This document shows positions 22,864-31,047 of a DNA stretch of 40,308 nucleotides, in pieces. A model generated the notes under the pieces. That model ran no database searches, was not told where the DNA came from, and saw only the letters and a program-made list of their open reading frames with translations. Origin of the DNA: a virus. A program made the translations under genes and the position numbers. Every line of letters begins with the position of its first letter. Position 1 is the first letter of the stretch. Where the stretch lies: positions 1 to 40,308 of the IMG/VR virus record IMGVR_UViG_3300008116_000707, one strand, 5' to 3'.

Positions 22864-24866
22864 TGGCACTGTATTTTATTACAAATAACACCGAACTACA
22901 AAAAGAAATCAAGACACTATCTCGTGATGAGATATTGCCTTGTACAATCTCATCTTGTTTATCCTACTTGGAAAGTCAGGACGTACTTGGATTTGACATA
23001 GAGACGCTGGGCTTTGATCCATATACTGATAGGATAGTATGTATTCAGATTGGTAATGCTCAAGTTCAGTTTGTAATAGATACAGCAACTGTTGACATTC
23101 AAATCTTCAAGGACATCCTTGAGAAGAAAGAACTGATAGGTCATAACTTAAAGTTTGACATCAGATTTCTTTTGCACAACCGAATTATACCGTCTAAGAT
23201 ATATGACACATTCATTGCAGAGAAGACACTTTACTTAGGAGTAGATACCCATAAGTGTTCTTTGGCAGATTGTGTAGATAGATACTGCGGTAAGTATATG
23301 GATAAGGCAGAGCGTCTTAACATTACTGGTAGGTTTACAGTAGATTTCATTAGGTATAGCGGCACAGACGTAGTATATCTACATGAAATCAGAAGACAAC
23401 AAGAAGAACTAATCAAGGAAAAGAACTGTACATTATCTATTGACCTAGATAATCGGTTCGTAATTGTTTTATCTTACATTGAATACTGCGGTATGAAGCT
23501 AGACGTAGAGAAGTGGCTCAACCGATTGGGAAAGATTAAGAATGAAGCAGAAGAACTAAGAAAAGAACTTGACAACTATGTAATCGAGAATAAGTACGAC
23601 AAGTTTGTAGATTTACAGACAGATCTATTTAATCCAGGTTTAAGTACCAACATCAACTGGAACAGCGCAACCCAAGTCATTAAACTATTTGAAATGATGG
23701 GTGTAGACGTTGAGATAGTAGACAAAGGTGTAGTTAAGAAGACTACAGAGTCAAGTCAATTAGTAAAACAAGTAGAAGAGTTTCCTATACTTGAAACATA
23801 CATCCGATACAAAGAATGCCAAAAGAATATCGGAACGTATGGCGACAATTGGCTAAAGCTAATTAACCCCGTTAGTGGTAGAATACACACAAGTTATAAG
23901 CAGTTGATGAATACTGGACGCTTATCTAGTGGTGGACGAAACAAAGCTACAGGAGAAGCTTATCCAAACTTTCAAAACATACCTAGTGACGTAGAAACTA
24001 GAAGTTGTTTTGTAGCAGAAGAAGGAAACACATTAATAGGCTGTGATTACACAGGTCAAGAGCAGATTGTTCTAGTGAACAAATGTCTTGACGAGAACCT
24101 ATTAGAGTTCTACAGGAAGGATCTTGGAGATATGCACTCATTTGTGGCATCTAAGATGTATCCAGAGCTAGACGGCATGCCACTTGATGACATCAAGAAG
24201 AAGCATAAAGAGAAACGTCAAGCAGCAAAGGTGGCAGGTTTCGCCATCAACTACGGAGGCAGCGGAAGAGGTATTGCGGATCAGTTAGGACTAACTCTAG
24301 ATCAGGGTCAGCATATCTATGATTCATACTTCAGAGCATTTCCTGGATTGAAATCATACTTTGAGAAAGCCAAACAGTTCGGACTGAAGAATGGCTATGT
24401 ATTGATTTCAGAAGTAACAGGTAAAAAGTCTTACGTAGACAACTATGAATGGTACATGGAGAAGAAGGGCAAGATGACTAACGATTTTTGGGAAAGTTAC
24501 AAAAGACACAAAGAAAACAATACTCCTACTTTTAGAGAGCTTAAGAAAGAAGTACAAGCATTCTCTATGAAGAAAGGTGAGATTGAACGTATGTCATTGA
24601 ACTATCCTATCCAAGGCGAGTCTTCAGAAATAACCAAGTTATCTTGTGTTTTATTCTGGCACAACTATCTCGTACCAAACAAACTACTATTTACAGTAAA
24701 GTTTGTAAACACAATCCACGACGAAAACCTAGTGGAATGTCCTCAATCATTAGCTGAGGAATGTGCTAATGCATTACAAGATGCAATGGAGAAAGCAGGC
24801 AGTAAGTTTTGTAAAACTATACCGCTGAAAGCTGACCCTTGTATCGCACCTTATTGGAAGAAATAA
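22863..24866 (+). CDS. DNA polymerase, family A, with 3'-5' exonuclease
   Basis: 667 residues. The N-terminal exonuclease has DIETLG (D45, E47) and a later GHNLKFDIRF motif. The polymerase has motif A CDYTGQEQ (D395), motif B RQAAKVAGFAINYGG (R452, K456, F460, Y464) and motif C IHDE (H619, D620, E621). The nucleotide-selecting aromatic at the motif B F position is Phe, usual for bacterial Pol I. No 5' nuclease domain is present. It would be the replicative polymerase of this phage. Confidence 0.96.
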   Translation: MALYFITNNTELQKEIKTLSRDEILPCTISSCLSYLESQDVLGFDIETLGFDPYTDRIVCIQIGNAQVQFVIDTATVDIQIFKDILEKKELIGHNLKFDIRFLLHNRIIPSKIYDTFIAEKTLYLGVDTHKCSLADCVDRYCGKYMDKAERLNITGRFTVDFIRYSGTDVVYLHEIRRQQEELIKEKNCTLSIDLDNRFVIVLSYIEYCGMKLDVEKWLNRLGKIKNEAEELRKELDNYVIENKYDKFVDLQTDLFNPGLSTNINWNSATQVIKLFEMMGVDVEIVDKGVVKKTTESSQLVKQVEEFPILETYIRYKECQKNIGTYGDNWLKLINPVSGRIHTSYKQLMNTGRLSSGGRNKATGEAYPNFQNIPSDVETRSCFVAEEGNTLIGCDYTGQEQIVLVNKCLDENLLEFYRKDLGDMHSFVASKMYPELDGMPLDDIKKKHKEKRQAAKVAGFAINYGGSGRGIADQLGLTLDQGQHIYDSYFRAFPGLKSYFEKAKQFGLKNGYVLISEVTGKKSYVDNYEWYMEKKGKMTNDFWESYKRHKENNTPTFRELKKEVQAFSMKKGEIERMSLNYPIQGESSEITKLSCVLFWHNYLVPNKLLFTVKFVNTIHDENLVECPQSLAEECANALQDAMEKAGSKFCKTIPLKADPCIAPYWKK

Positions 24867-24881
24867 CTAAACAAAAAAATT

Positions 24882-25439
24882 ATGGGAGCACAATTAATTG
24901 AATTAACATCTAGAGGAGCCTCGATGAGAGAGGCATATAGAAATGCAGTAGAAGAAGCAGTTTACGAATACGGCAATGATTCATACAACGGAACCATTAG
25001 TACAACTCAAGGTTTTGTTGATATGACTAAAGAGTACTTATCCTCAGGCAAAAGTCTTGGGGATTTTGCGGAATGGCTGTATGAAAATAACAAGATTACT
25101 AAGTGGGGTAGTGCTGTAGGTATCTGTACAACAAAGCCAGTAGTTAACAACAACAAGATTAAGACTCAAGTTACAACTACACCACAAAGAGGTAATCGTG
25201 TTTGGAAGACAATCTATGAAGTACAGTTGTTTGACGGAGATGTAATCGGCAGTAGTGAGTTTCAGATAGACGCTATTAATATTGGTCGTAAGTATACAGA
25301 AGAGCACAAGGTTAAAACATATGTGCATATTACTAAGAAGCTTACTAACAGTAGCACACTAGTGTCTGAAATTAGTTACAAGAAAGCAGACAAAGAAACT
25401 CCTGGTTCCTACTACTTTATCGCAATAGCAGCAAACTAA
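24882..25439 (+). CDS. Hypothetical protein
   Basis: 185 residues. An N-terminal helical half precedes a central region with GNRVWKTIYEVQLFDGD and a C-terminal beta-rich half. No catalytic motif seen. It follows the polymerase by 15 bases and precedes the next gene by one base. It is part of the replication operon. Confidence 0.55.
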   Translation: MGAQLIELTSRGASMREAYRNAVEEAVYEYGNDSYNGTISTTQGFVDMTKEYLSSGKSLGDFAEWLYENNKITKWGSAVGICTTKPVVNNNKIKTQVTTTPQRGNRVWKTIYEVQLFDGDVIGSSEFQIDAINIGRKYTEEHKVKTYVHITKKLTNSSTLVSEISYKKADKETPGSYYFIAIAAN

Positions 25440-25440
25440 T

Positions 25441-25800
25441 ATGAAACACCTTTTTGACGTTATTCTAGAAAGAAAATTTACAGTTTGGGTTAGAAACACT
25501 ACTGTAATTGAGGCAAATAGTTTAGAAGAAGCTAAAGAAAAAGCTAAAGAAATGTATGTAAGTAATGATTTTGACTGCGATATGTATGACTCAGAGGAAG
25601 CTGAAGTAATCTCTGAAACTTTAACAGAAATAGACACTATTACACATGATGGAGAAGACACTCACCAGCTATTTGTAGGTGGAGAAATAGTTGACATTAC
25701 TTTACCCGAAGTTGACTACGACGATGACCCAGCATTTGACCACCTAAGAGACGAAGAAGCAAACTTTATTAACCAACAGAGAGAACAAGAAAATGAATAG
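25441..25800 (+). CDS. Hypothetical acidic protein
   Basis: 119 residues. The N-terminal part (FDVILERKFTVWVRNTTVIEANSLEEAKEKA) looks like the small strand-strand-helix unit seen in DpnD/PcfM-like proteins, and the rest is very acidic. Overlaps the next gene by eight bases. Function unknown. Confidence 0.55.
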   Translation: MKHLFDVILERKFTVWVRNTTVIEANSLEEAKEKAKEMYVSNDFDCDMYDSEEAEVISETLTEIDTITHDGEDTHQLFVGGEIVDITLPEVDYDDDPAFDHLRDEEANFINQQREQENE

Positions 25801-26050
25801 ACTAGAGTATGAAGTAGAAAGGCTAGAATTAGCTAACCTACTGTTAAAGGATAAGAAGATTGTAGAAATCCGTTACTCAACCGAAGAGGAGATAAAAGAG
25901 ATGGGTTGGCGTGAAGCTTTCATTATATTTAGGACGGAAGATGATGTAAGTTTTTACCCTAGCAGAGATCCTGAAGGTAATGAGGCAGGTGTTATCTTCC
26001 TACAAGAGCCAGTTTCTCTTAAAGGTCCACTACTATTTCATGAATTCTAA
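25793..26050 (+). CDS. Small hypothetical protein
   Basis: 85 residues, acidic, no known motif. It starts inside the stop of the preceding gene (GAAAATGAATAG) and ends where the next gene starts (TAATGG). Function unknown. Confidence 0.55.
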   Translation: MNRLEYEVERLELANLLLKDKKIVEIRYSTEEEIKEMGWREAFIIFRTEDDVSFYPSRDPEGNEAGVIFLQEPVSLKGPLLFHEF

Positions 26051-26712
26051 TGGCAAATCATTGTTACAATTACGGCTACTTTGTAGGTAGCCGTAAACAG
26101 ATTCAGAGATTACTTGCACAAGCTAAAAAACTAGAAGAAACTAAGGAGGTTAGATATCGTGAATCAACTCCTACTACTGCTGAGATTGGCTTGTATGCAG
26201 TGAACTACTCTAAACTCTTGATGAATCGACCTGACCAGCAGGAAGATGGCAATTTCAAAACTGGCTTTGATGTCTATAATAAGTATGGCTCTAAGTGGTT
26301 TGATGCTTACCTTGAGTTACAAGAATATCACAATGAAGATGAAATCGGATTAACAATTTCAGGTGATAGTGCTTGGAGTCCAATGCTTCCTTTGTTTGTA
26401 AAACTTTGTAAGAAGTACAAACTTACTTGTGAGGGTAACTACGATGAGCCAGGGATGGATTTTGCAGGTGAATTCTCAATAGATACAGAAGGTAATCTAG
26501 ACGAAACTCAATTGACTTATCGTGAGTTTCAGCAAAAGAACAATCCAGAATGCTTTTGGGATGATATCACCAATCAAATTAATGATGGTTATTTCCAAGA
26601 CATTAAGAGTGTTTATGCTGAGTTTAACCCTGAGTATTGGAAGCTTACCCCAGAAGAGAAAGAAGAGTTAAAGAAGTGTTTTGATACGTGGCAGAGTGAG
26701 CAATCTAAGTGA
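26050..26712 (+). CDS. Api92-like ferredoxin-fold protein
   Basis: 220 residues. The N-terminus MANHCYNYGYFVGSRKQI is the usual opening of Api92-like phage/plasmid proteins (MxNxCxN...L.I.G). A central SAWSPMLPLFVKLCKKY and YDEPGMDFAGEF segment matches the family too. The family has a ferredoxin-like fold and unclear function. It starts in a TAATG junction with the preceding gene. Confidence 0.7.
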   Translation: MANHCYNYGYFVGSRKQIQRLLAQAKKLEETKEVRYRESTPTTAEIGLYAVNYSKLLMNRPDQQEDGNFKTGFDVYNKYGSKWFDAYLELQEYHNEDEIGLTISGDSAWSPMLPLFVKLCKKYKLTCEGNYDEPGMDFAGEFSIDTEGNLDETQLTYREFQQKNNPECFWDDITNQINDGYFQDIKSVYAEFNPEYWKLTPEEKEELKKCFDTWQSEQSK

Positions 26713-26971
26713 AGAACAAAAACTAAAGGATATAAGAAGGGCCTATGTGTTAGCACGGGCCCTTAATATCCAATATCAGTGGGTTAGGGAGTTTCTCAAC
26801 CCAGAACTTAAGAAAGCAGCTAACAATGCAAAAGCCGCTAACGCATTCTTTATCAAGCAGATAGACGAAGCTTTTAAGAGACGTTTAAGAGACGGCAACC
26901 TAATAGATGCTGAAGAAGAGTTAGCGTTTAAACTTTTAGAAGAATTAGAAAAGAAAGAAGATGATAAATAA
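26696..26971 (+). CDS. Hypothetical helical protein (GTG start)
   Basis: About 91 residues, rich in Glu, Lys and Ala, probably all helical. I prefer the GTG at 26696 (VSNLSEEQKL), which overlaps the preceding stop by 17 bases; an in-frame TTG at 26681 would add five residues. The end overlaps the NinB-like start by 11 bases. Confidence 0.55.
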   Translation: MSNLSEEQKLKDIRRAYVLARALNIQYQWVREFLNPELKKAANNAKAANAFFIKQIDEAFKRRLRDGNLIDAEEELAFKLLEELEKKEDDK

Positions 26972-27401
26972 AATCTACATACCAGGTAAACTAGCCGTCA
27001 AAGTAGATGGCAATAGATACTTCAAACCAGATGATCCTGCTATATTACAACAGTACTTAACTGAGGTAATGAATGGAGACCCTGATGTAGAAGTAGAGCT
27101 GAGCATAGTGCGTGTTGAAGGCAAGAAAAGCATACAACAACTCCGCTACTTCTATGGAGTAATACTTCCTGTTATCAAGAACTCATTGGAAGAACTCCAA
27201 GGAGAAGAGTTAACTAAGGAAGAAGTAATTATGTTTCTCAAGAGCAAATACTTCTATGAAGAAGTTGCTATGGGAGGCGAGTTTGTAAAACTACCTATGT
27301 CATTCTCTAAAGCAACTAAAGAAGAAGTAACCAAGTTTATTACTAAGGTTCTTCAGTTTGCTAATGATGTACTAGGTGCACATATACCAGAACCAAACTA
27401 G
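26961..27401 (+). CDS. NinB-like recombination protein
   Basis: 146 residues. KKSIQQLRYFYGVILPVIKN (about 54-73) mirrors the RSxxQNxxYW motif of lambda NinB (Orf)-type recombination mediators, which load strand-annealing proteins on SSB-coated DNA. The C-terminal part, KLPMSFSKATKEEVTKFITKV, also suits the phage version of that family. It would work with Sak4-like and SSB proteins. Assignment is by motif only. Confidence 0.55.
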   Translation: MINKIYIPGKLAVKVDGNRYFKPDDPAILQQYLTEVMNGDPDVEVELSIVRVEGKKSIQQLRYFYGVILPVIKNSLEELQGEELTKEEVIMFLKSKYFYEEVAMGGEFVKLPMSFSKATKEEVTKFITKVLQFANDVLGAHIPEPN

Positions 27402-27403
27402 AT

Positions 27404-27799
27404 ATGGAAAACAAGACAATTATAAAAGAAGTTAATGAAGAAGCCGATGAGTTTATGAAAGCTTTGTCTGAGAGAGACAAACAAGAACAAGCACTTCGCT
27501 ACAACCAAGGTAAACTTCAATGGGCACTAGTGGACTTTGATTCACTAGAAGGACTAGTTAGAGTGTTAGAGTATGGCGCAGCTAAGTATGCACCAGACAA
27601 CTGGAAGAAAGGAATGCCTGTAACTCAAGTTAGCGAGAGTTTAATGAGGCATTTGTTTGCTTTCTTACGAGGCGAAGATGTAGATCCTGAATCAGGATGT
27701 CGTCACATCAGCCATGTAATGTGTAACACAATGTTTTTAGAATACATAATGAGGGAGAAACCACACTATGACAATCGGAAAACTAAAGCTAGAGACTAA
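27404..27799 (+). CDS. dATP/dGTP diphosphohydrolase-type protein
   Basis: 131 residues. RYNQGKLQWALVDF (about 33-46), VLEYGAAKYAPDNWKKG (54-70), LMRHLFAFLRGEDVDPESG and HISHVMCNTMFLEY match the dATP/dGTP diphosphohydrolase N-terminal family (PF18909) found in many phages. It would adjust purine deoxynucleotide pools. Relatives occur near Z-genome modification genes, but no PurZ or DatZ gene is in this window. The ORF at 27768 starts inside its end. Confidence 0.75.
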   Translation: MENKTIIKEVNEEADEFMKALSERDKQEQALRYNQGKLQWALVDFDSLEGLVRVLEYGAAKYAPDNWKKGMPVTQVSESLMRHLFAFLRGEDVDPESGCRHISHVMCNTMFLEYIMREKPHYDNRKTKARD

Positions 27800-27983
27800 T
27801 AGTTTCTACAAACGTACATGGGGGCAGCGAGATACACCCTTTGTTTTTTTCTATCTCCTTCCAATGTTAACTATCTCAAGAACAAGTAAACACGAACTGT
27901 TCACTTTATACATTGGGTGGTTACTATGGAACATTAAAATTACCTACCTACGATATGATAATAAACGAAGAATACTTAAGTAG
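27768..27983 (+). CDS. Possible small overlapping gene
   Basis: A 71-residue frame that overlaps the end of the preceding gene by 32 bases and the start of the nuclease gene by about 29. It fills an otherwise empty 155-base gap. FVFFYLLPMLTISR and YIGWLLWNIKITYL have the composition I associate with short phage proteins of unknown function. The overlaps on both sides make it uncertain. Confidence 0.4.
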   Translation: MTIGKLKLETNSFYKRTWGQRDTPFVFFYLLPMLTISRTSKHELFTLYIGWLLWNIKITYLRYDNKRRILK

Positions 27984-28935
27984 TACAGCTCTTAGCCAGA
28001 GCAAATTGAAGAAGTTGTTAGTGCATCCGCAACTCTTCATTAACTACAACACGGAGGATGACACAGACGAACCAAAAGAAACTACACTCATCGGAGATGC
28101 TGTTGACTTAATACTAACTCAAAGTAGTGACGCATTTTATGATGCATTCTATACAACAGATGTAGAAAAGCCAGGTGCTATGATGGGTGTGTTTGTGTGG
28201 CAGTTGTTTGTTAACAGAGATAGTTCTGATGCAGAACAAATTGCATACGAAAGATCTGGCTTTAAGATTAAGTTAGATAAAGTACGTGAGCGATTTGAGA
28301 AAGAAGGTAAGTATTACTATGAAGCTTTGCTAGAGTCTAATGGAAAGACAGTAATTACAAGTGCCCAAAAGACAAAGATAGACAACATAGTAGAGAGCCT
28401 AAAGAATAATCAATTCACGAGCGAATGGATAAACGGCTCAGACAGGTATGAAGTCCACAAGCAAGTAGTGGTAGAGTTTGAGTACGGCAAACATAAATGT
28501 AAGGGCCTACTAGATTTAGTAGTGGTAGATAAGGCAACAGGAGTAGTATATCCAATTGACCTAAAGACCACTTCATCTCCTACTAACTTCTGGATAGGTA
28601 TGTTCTGGAAGTTCAGATACGATATTCAGGCTGCTTTCTACACCTATGGTATTATTGCTTCAGGTCTAGTAGAGAAATTAGGTGGTAAGACATTACATCC
28701 CTTTAGGTTTATTGTAGAGAACCAAGACTATCCAGGTAGTCCTCTTATCTATGAGATAGACAAAACCATACTACATATTGGACAGAACGGTGGAGAATAC
28801 AACGGTCGTCAGTATGAAGGTTTCAGAGATGCTATTGAGAGATACGAGTGGCACTTAGAGAATGATTTGTGGGATTACCCTATGCAAGATTATCTCAACA
28901 ATGGTGTGCGAATTATAGGAGAAAAGTTGCTTTAA
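27955..28935 (+). CDS. PD-(D/E)XK nuclease, exonuclease VIII/YqaJ-like
   Basis: About 326 residues with the ATG at 27955; an in-frame TTG at 27913 would add 14. The nuclease core reads KGLLDLVVV (D187) and YPIDLKTTSS (D202, K204), the D...DxK arrangement of the PD-(D/E)XK fold. A trailing FRYDIQAAFYTYGI segment also matches exonuclease VIII-type and DUF3799-like phage proteins. The N-terminal helices (ALSQSKLKKLLVHP) are typical too. It would resect DNA ends for recombination with the Sak4-like ATPase and SSB. Confidence 0.78.
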   Translation: MIINEEYLSSTALSQSKLKKLLVHPQLFINYNTEDDTDEPKETTLIGDAVDLILTQSSDAFYDAFYTTDVEKPGAMMGVFVWQLFVNRDSSDAEQIAYERSGFKIKLDKVRERFEKEGKYYYEALLESNGKTVITSAQKTKIDNIVESLKNNQFTSEWINGSDRYEVHKQVVVEFEYGKHKCKGLLDLVVVDKATGVVYPIDLKTTSSPTNFWIGMFWKFRYDIQAAFYTYGIIASGLVEKLGGKTLHPFRFIVENQDYPGSPLIYEIDKTILHIGQNGGEYNGRQYEGFRDAIERYEWHLENDLWDYPMQDYLNNGVRIIGEKLL

Positions 28936-28937
28936 CT

Positions 28938-29414
28938 ATGACTTCTGTTAATTTTGTATTAGTGAGTATTCCAACTAATACAGCTCGGTTCCTTACCTGC
29001 ATGGTGTTTAACAAAGACGCATTGGCTACCCTAAGAACATATGGGCTAGTCAATGTGTACTTGGATGACTATGGCCACAGTAAAAAGTACAAAAATTGTC
29101 TATTCTTCTTGTTTCACTTAAGGGAAACTAAGGATTATGAAGAATTCCAAGCAAAAATTGTCGACTTCAACTCATTCTACGACTACTATGATATTCCTAA
29201 CGGAGAAGGTATGATGAGAATGTATGTATTCAGAGTACACGATGTGTATCGCAGAGACCTGTTTAGCTTTAGGCATGGCAGGTTTGATGAGTTTACAAGA
29301 GGATTCTTAGATATCTCTGACCCTGAAGCAAACTTTACTAAAGTTGAAGTAGACATAACTCAAGAAATCTACCGATTTAATTTACAATTAGAAACAATAA
29401 AGGAGGACTTATAG
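28938..29414 (+). CDS. Hypothetical protein
   Basis: 158 residues with start at ATG 28938, two bases after the nuclease stop (an upstream in-frame ATG at 28869 would sit inside the nuclease gene). Aromatic-rich, mixed alpha/beta. No family recognised. The stop lies inside a perfect GGAGGACT/AGTCCTCC hairpin, so the unit ends here. Confidence 0.6.
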   Translation: MTSVNFVLVSIPTNTARFLTCMVFNKDALATLRTYGLVNVYLDDYGHSKKYKNCLFFLFHLRETKDYEEFQAKIVDFNSFYDYYDIPNGEGMMRMYVFRVHDVYRRDLFSFRHGRFDEFTRGFLDISDPEANFTKVEVDITQEIYRFNLQLETIKEDL

Positions 29415-29424
29415 TCCTCCCTTG
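29402..29424. terminator. Hairpin between convergent genes
   Basis: GGAGGACT (29402-29409) and AGTCCTCC (29413-29420) form a perfect 8-base stem with a 3-base loop. Genes run toward it from both sides (28938 plus, 29457 minus). The T tracts are weak on both sides, so it may act in either direction or both. Confidence 0.65.
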
Positions 29425-29456
29425 TTGCTAATGGAAAAGCGCTATCTAGTACAAAT

Positions 29457-29792
29457 TTACAAGATTTCGTCTGAAATCTCATTAAGATCCATAGGAATAA
29501 CCTTTGCTTCAGACCCCAAGGTAGGTTCTGCTTGTGGAATTACAGCTTCCATTGGAGTTGAACTTAACTTACCTTCATTTGCAAGTCGTTCCATGATGTC
29601 ATTCTTAGCTGCGTTTGCAGTAGAGAACAACTCCATCAAAGTTGTAAGAGGTACTTGAGTTAGAGCAACTGTTTGAAGATCAACAAGATGCAACAATGCT
29701 GCAAGTTCTGTGCCTTTGATAGTAATTTGTTCGTCAGGTTTCCAATAAACTGTACTTTCCTGTGCTTCTGGTTGGCTATTTTCTGTAGTCAT
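29457..29792 (-). CDS. Lone minus-strand hypothetical protein
   Basis: 111 residues, acidic, starting MTTENSQPEAQES. The middle (GTELAALLHLVDLQTVALTQVPLTTLMELF) looks like two amphipathic helices. Unknown family. It is the only minus-strand gene before 36.6 kb. A plus-strand frame covers the same bases but has poorer composition. Being reversed inside a plus-strand operon suggests separate control, perhaps by a small regulatory or inhibitor protein. Confidence 0.6.
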   Translation of the reverse strand: MTTENSQPEAQESTVYWKPDEQITIKGTELAALLHLVDLQTVALTQVPLTTLMELFSTANAAKNDIMERLANEGKLSSTPMEAVIPQAEPTLGSEAKVIPMDLNEISDEIL

Positions 29793-29831
29793 AAAATTAA
29801 TTTTCTATGTTCAAAAATAGGATATTTCTTA

Positions 29832-29839
29832 TAACTTTG
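29832..29839 (+). promoter_or_regulatory. TAnnTTTG promoter site (TAACTTTG)
   Basis: TAACTTTG matches the Bacteroidota -7 element and lies 22 bases before the dCMP deaminase ATG. It fits the layout: the preceding gene is on the other strand, so a new promoter is needed here. The upstream box is not clear. Confidence 0.5.
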
Positions 29840-29861
29840 CAAATTAACCAATCAATCTAAA

Positions 29862-30299
29862 ATGACTCGTCCCTTGCATCATTCGGAGAAAAAACATAAC
29901 CTTTACTTAGATCTAGTGCGTAGAATTGCAGAAGAATCTTATTGTAAGAGACTACAAGTAGGTGCTTTAATTGTTAAGGATGGAAACATAATCTCCTTCG
30001 GTTATAATGGTACTCCTAGTGGTCTTCCTAACGTATGTGAAGAAGGTGATGTGACTTTACCTTATGTGTTGCATGCAGAGTCTAACGCCATTAGTAAGGC
30101 TTGTAAGTCTCCTATCAGTACTGAGGGAGCTACATTGTACATGACGCACTCTTGTTGCACTGAGTGTGCCAAACTGATTGTTCAAAGTGGTATCAAGAAA
30201 GTATACTACATAACTGAATATCGTGATTTAGCAGGCATCAACCTATTGAAAACCTGTGACGTAGAAGTAAGTAAAACAAACAACCTAAAACCAATATGA
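29862..30299 (+). CDS. dCMP/cytidine deaminase family protein
   Basis: 145 residues with the zinc deaminase motifs HAESNAI (H71, E73) and SCCTECAKLI (C99, C102). The N-terminus LYLDLVRRIAEESYCKRLQVGALIVKDG matches the dCMP deaminase group (ComEB-like). It would turn dCMP into dUMP, the substrate of ThyX. Four bases overlap the next gene. Confidence 0.9.
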   Translation: MTRPLHHSEKKHNLYLDLVRRIAEESYCKRLQVGALIVKDGNIISFGYNGTPSGLPNVCEEGDVTLPYVLHAESNAISKACKSPISTEGATLYMTHSCCTECAKLIVQSGIKKVYYITEYRDLAGINLLKTCDVEVSKTNNLKPI

Positions 30300-30577
30300 C
30301 TATTAAACTGAGAGGATCAAGGGTATTGCTTAATTGCCCCCCTCGTAGAGACCTAGGCATTCACTTGAGTGAAGAAGCCCAAAAAGAAGTTCTAATTAAA
30401 GAACTAAATGAAATGACCTCACTTGAGGTATTTGCTATTGGTGATACTGTTAAAGATATAGCAGTAGGAGATAAGGTGTATATCTCACCTAGCACCATTA
30501 TGCATGCAGAACTTATTGACGTAGAAGGCGGTCAGAAGTTTTTAATCCGTGAGATGGATGTTGTATTAATCTGGTAA
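30296..30577 (+). CDS. GroES-like co-chaperonin
   Basis: 93 residues with the GroES fold pattern: an opening KLRGSRVLLNCPPRR, then VFAIGDTVKDIAVGDKVYIS (about 47-66) and a closing GGQKFLIREMDVVLIW. The mobile-loop region (about 18-32) is shorter or divergent (LGIHLSEEAQKEV). It may replace host GroES to fold a phage protein, as T4 gp31 does. No GroEL gene is in view. Confidence 0.75.
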   Translation: MTIKLRGSRVLLNCPPRRDLGIHLSEEAQKEVLIKELNEMTSLEVFAIGDTVKDIAVGDKVYISPSTIMHAELIDVEGGQKFLIREMDVVLIW

Positions 30578-30593
30578 GTTAATAACTTTAGAA

Positions 30594-30935
30594 ATGAAAC
30601 TATTTTATTACACAGACATCGAGAGTGTACCTTCAGAGCAAGGCACTCAAACAACTCGTAAGAATGGATATTCTTTCGATTTAGATTCAGTAGTTATGAC
30701 GTACCCAGAGAAGGACGGATTAGCAATCATATTGAATAGGAATGCGGATAAGTTAAATCCAACAGACTATCAATACAAGATAAACCCTACTACTAAACAA
30801 AAAGAGCCAATAAAAATTACTAAATTTGAGGTAACAAGTGAGCCAATTGTAGTAGTATTGAAAGACCCAAGAGAGATTGATTCTTTCTTGAACCTAACAG
30901 GAGGACCAGAAGGTCTGTCTGTTATCTCGGAGTAA
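30594..30935 (+). CDS. Hypothetical protein
   Basis: 113 residues, no known domain. It has a beta-rich pattern (EPIVVVLKDPREIDSFLNL). It follows the GroES-like gene by 16 bases and is the last before a strong terminator. Confidence 0.55.
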   Translation: MKLFYYTDIESVPSEQGTQTTRKNGYSFDLDSVVMTYPEKDGLAIILNRNADKLNPTDYQYKINPTTKQKEPIKITKFEVTSEPIVVVLKDPREIDSFLNLTGGPEGLSVISE

Positions 30936-30974
30936 GGGAAATTTGTAATCATTTCCATAGTTTTAGTTAAGTAG

Positions 30975-31004
30975 AGGGGGATTTATATCCCCCTTTATTT
31001 TTTT
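30975..31004 (+). terminator. Strong Rho-independent terminator
   Basis: AGGGGGAT/ATCCCCCT (30975-30982 with 30987-30994) with a 4-base loop and TTATTTTTTT. It ends the replication block before the tail-fibre genes. Confidence 0.95.
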
Positions 31005-31015
31005 CTATATTGGCT

Positions 31016-31023
31016 TATATTTG
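31016..31023 (+). promoter_or_regulatory. TAnnTTTG promoter site for tail-fibre genes
   Basis: TATATTTG matches the -7 consensus TAnnTTTG, 24 bases before the ATG at 31048 and just after a terminator. It fits a new, presumably later-expressed unit. Confidence 0.45.
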
Positions 31024-31047
31024 TATATTACTATCAGTAGCCATGTC

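Noticed and set aside
29422-29658. Plus-strand ORF covering the minus-strand gene at 29457
   Set aside because: Composition is poor, it starts inside the hairpin region, and the minus-strand frame has a better start and a plausible protein.
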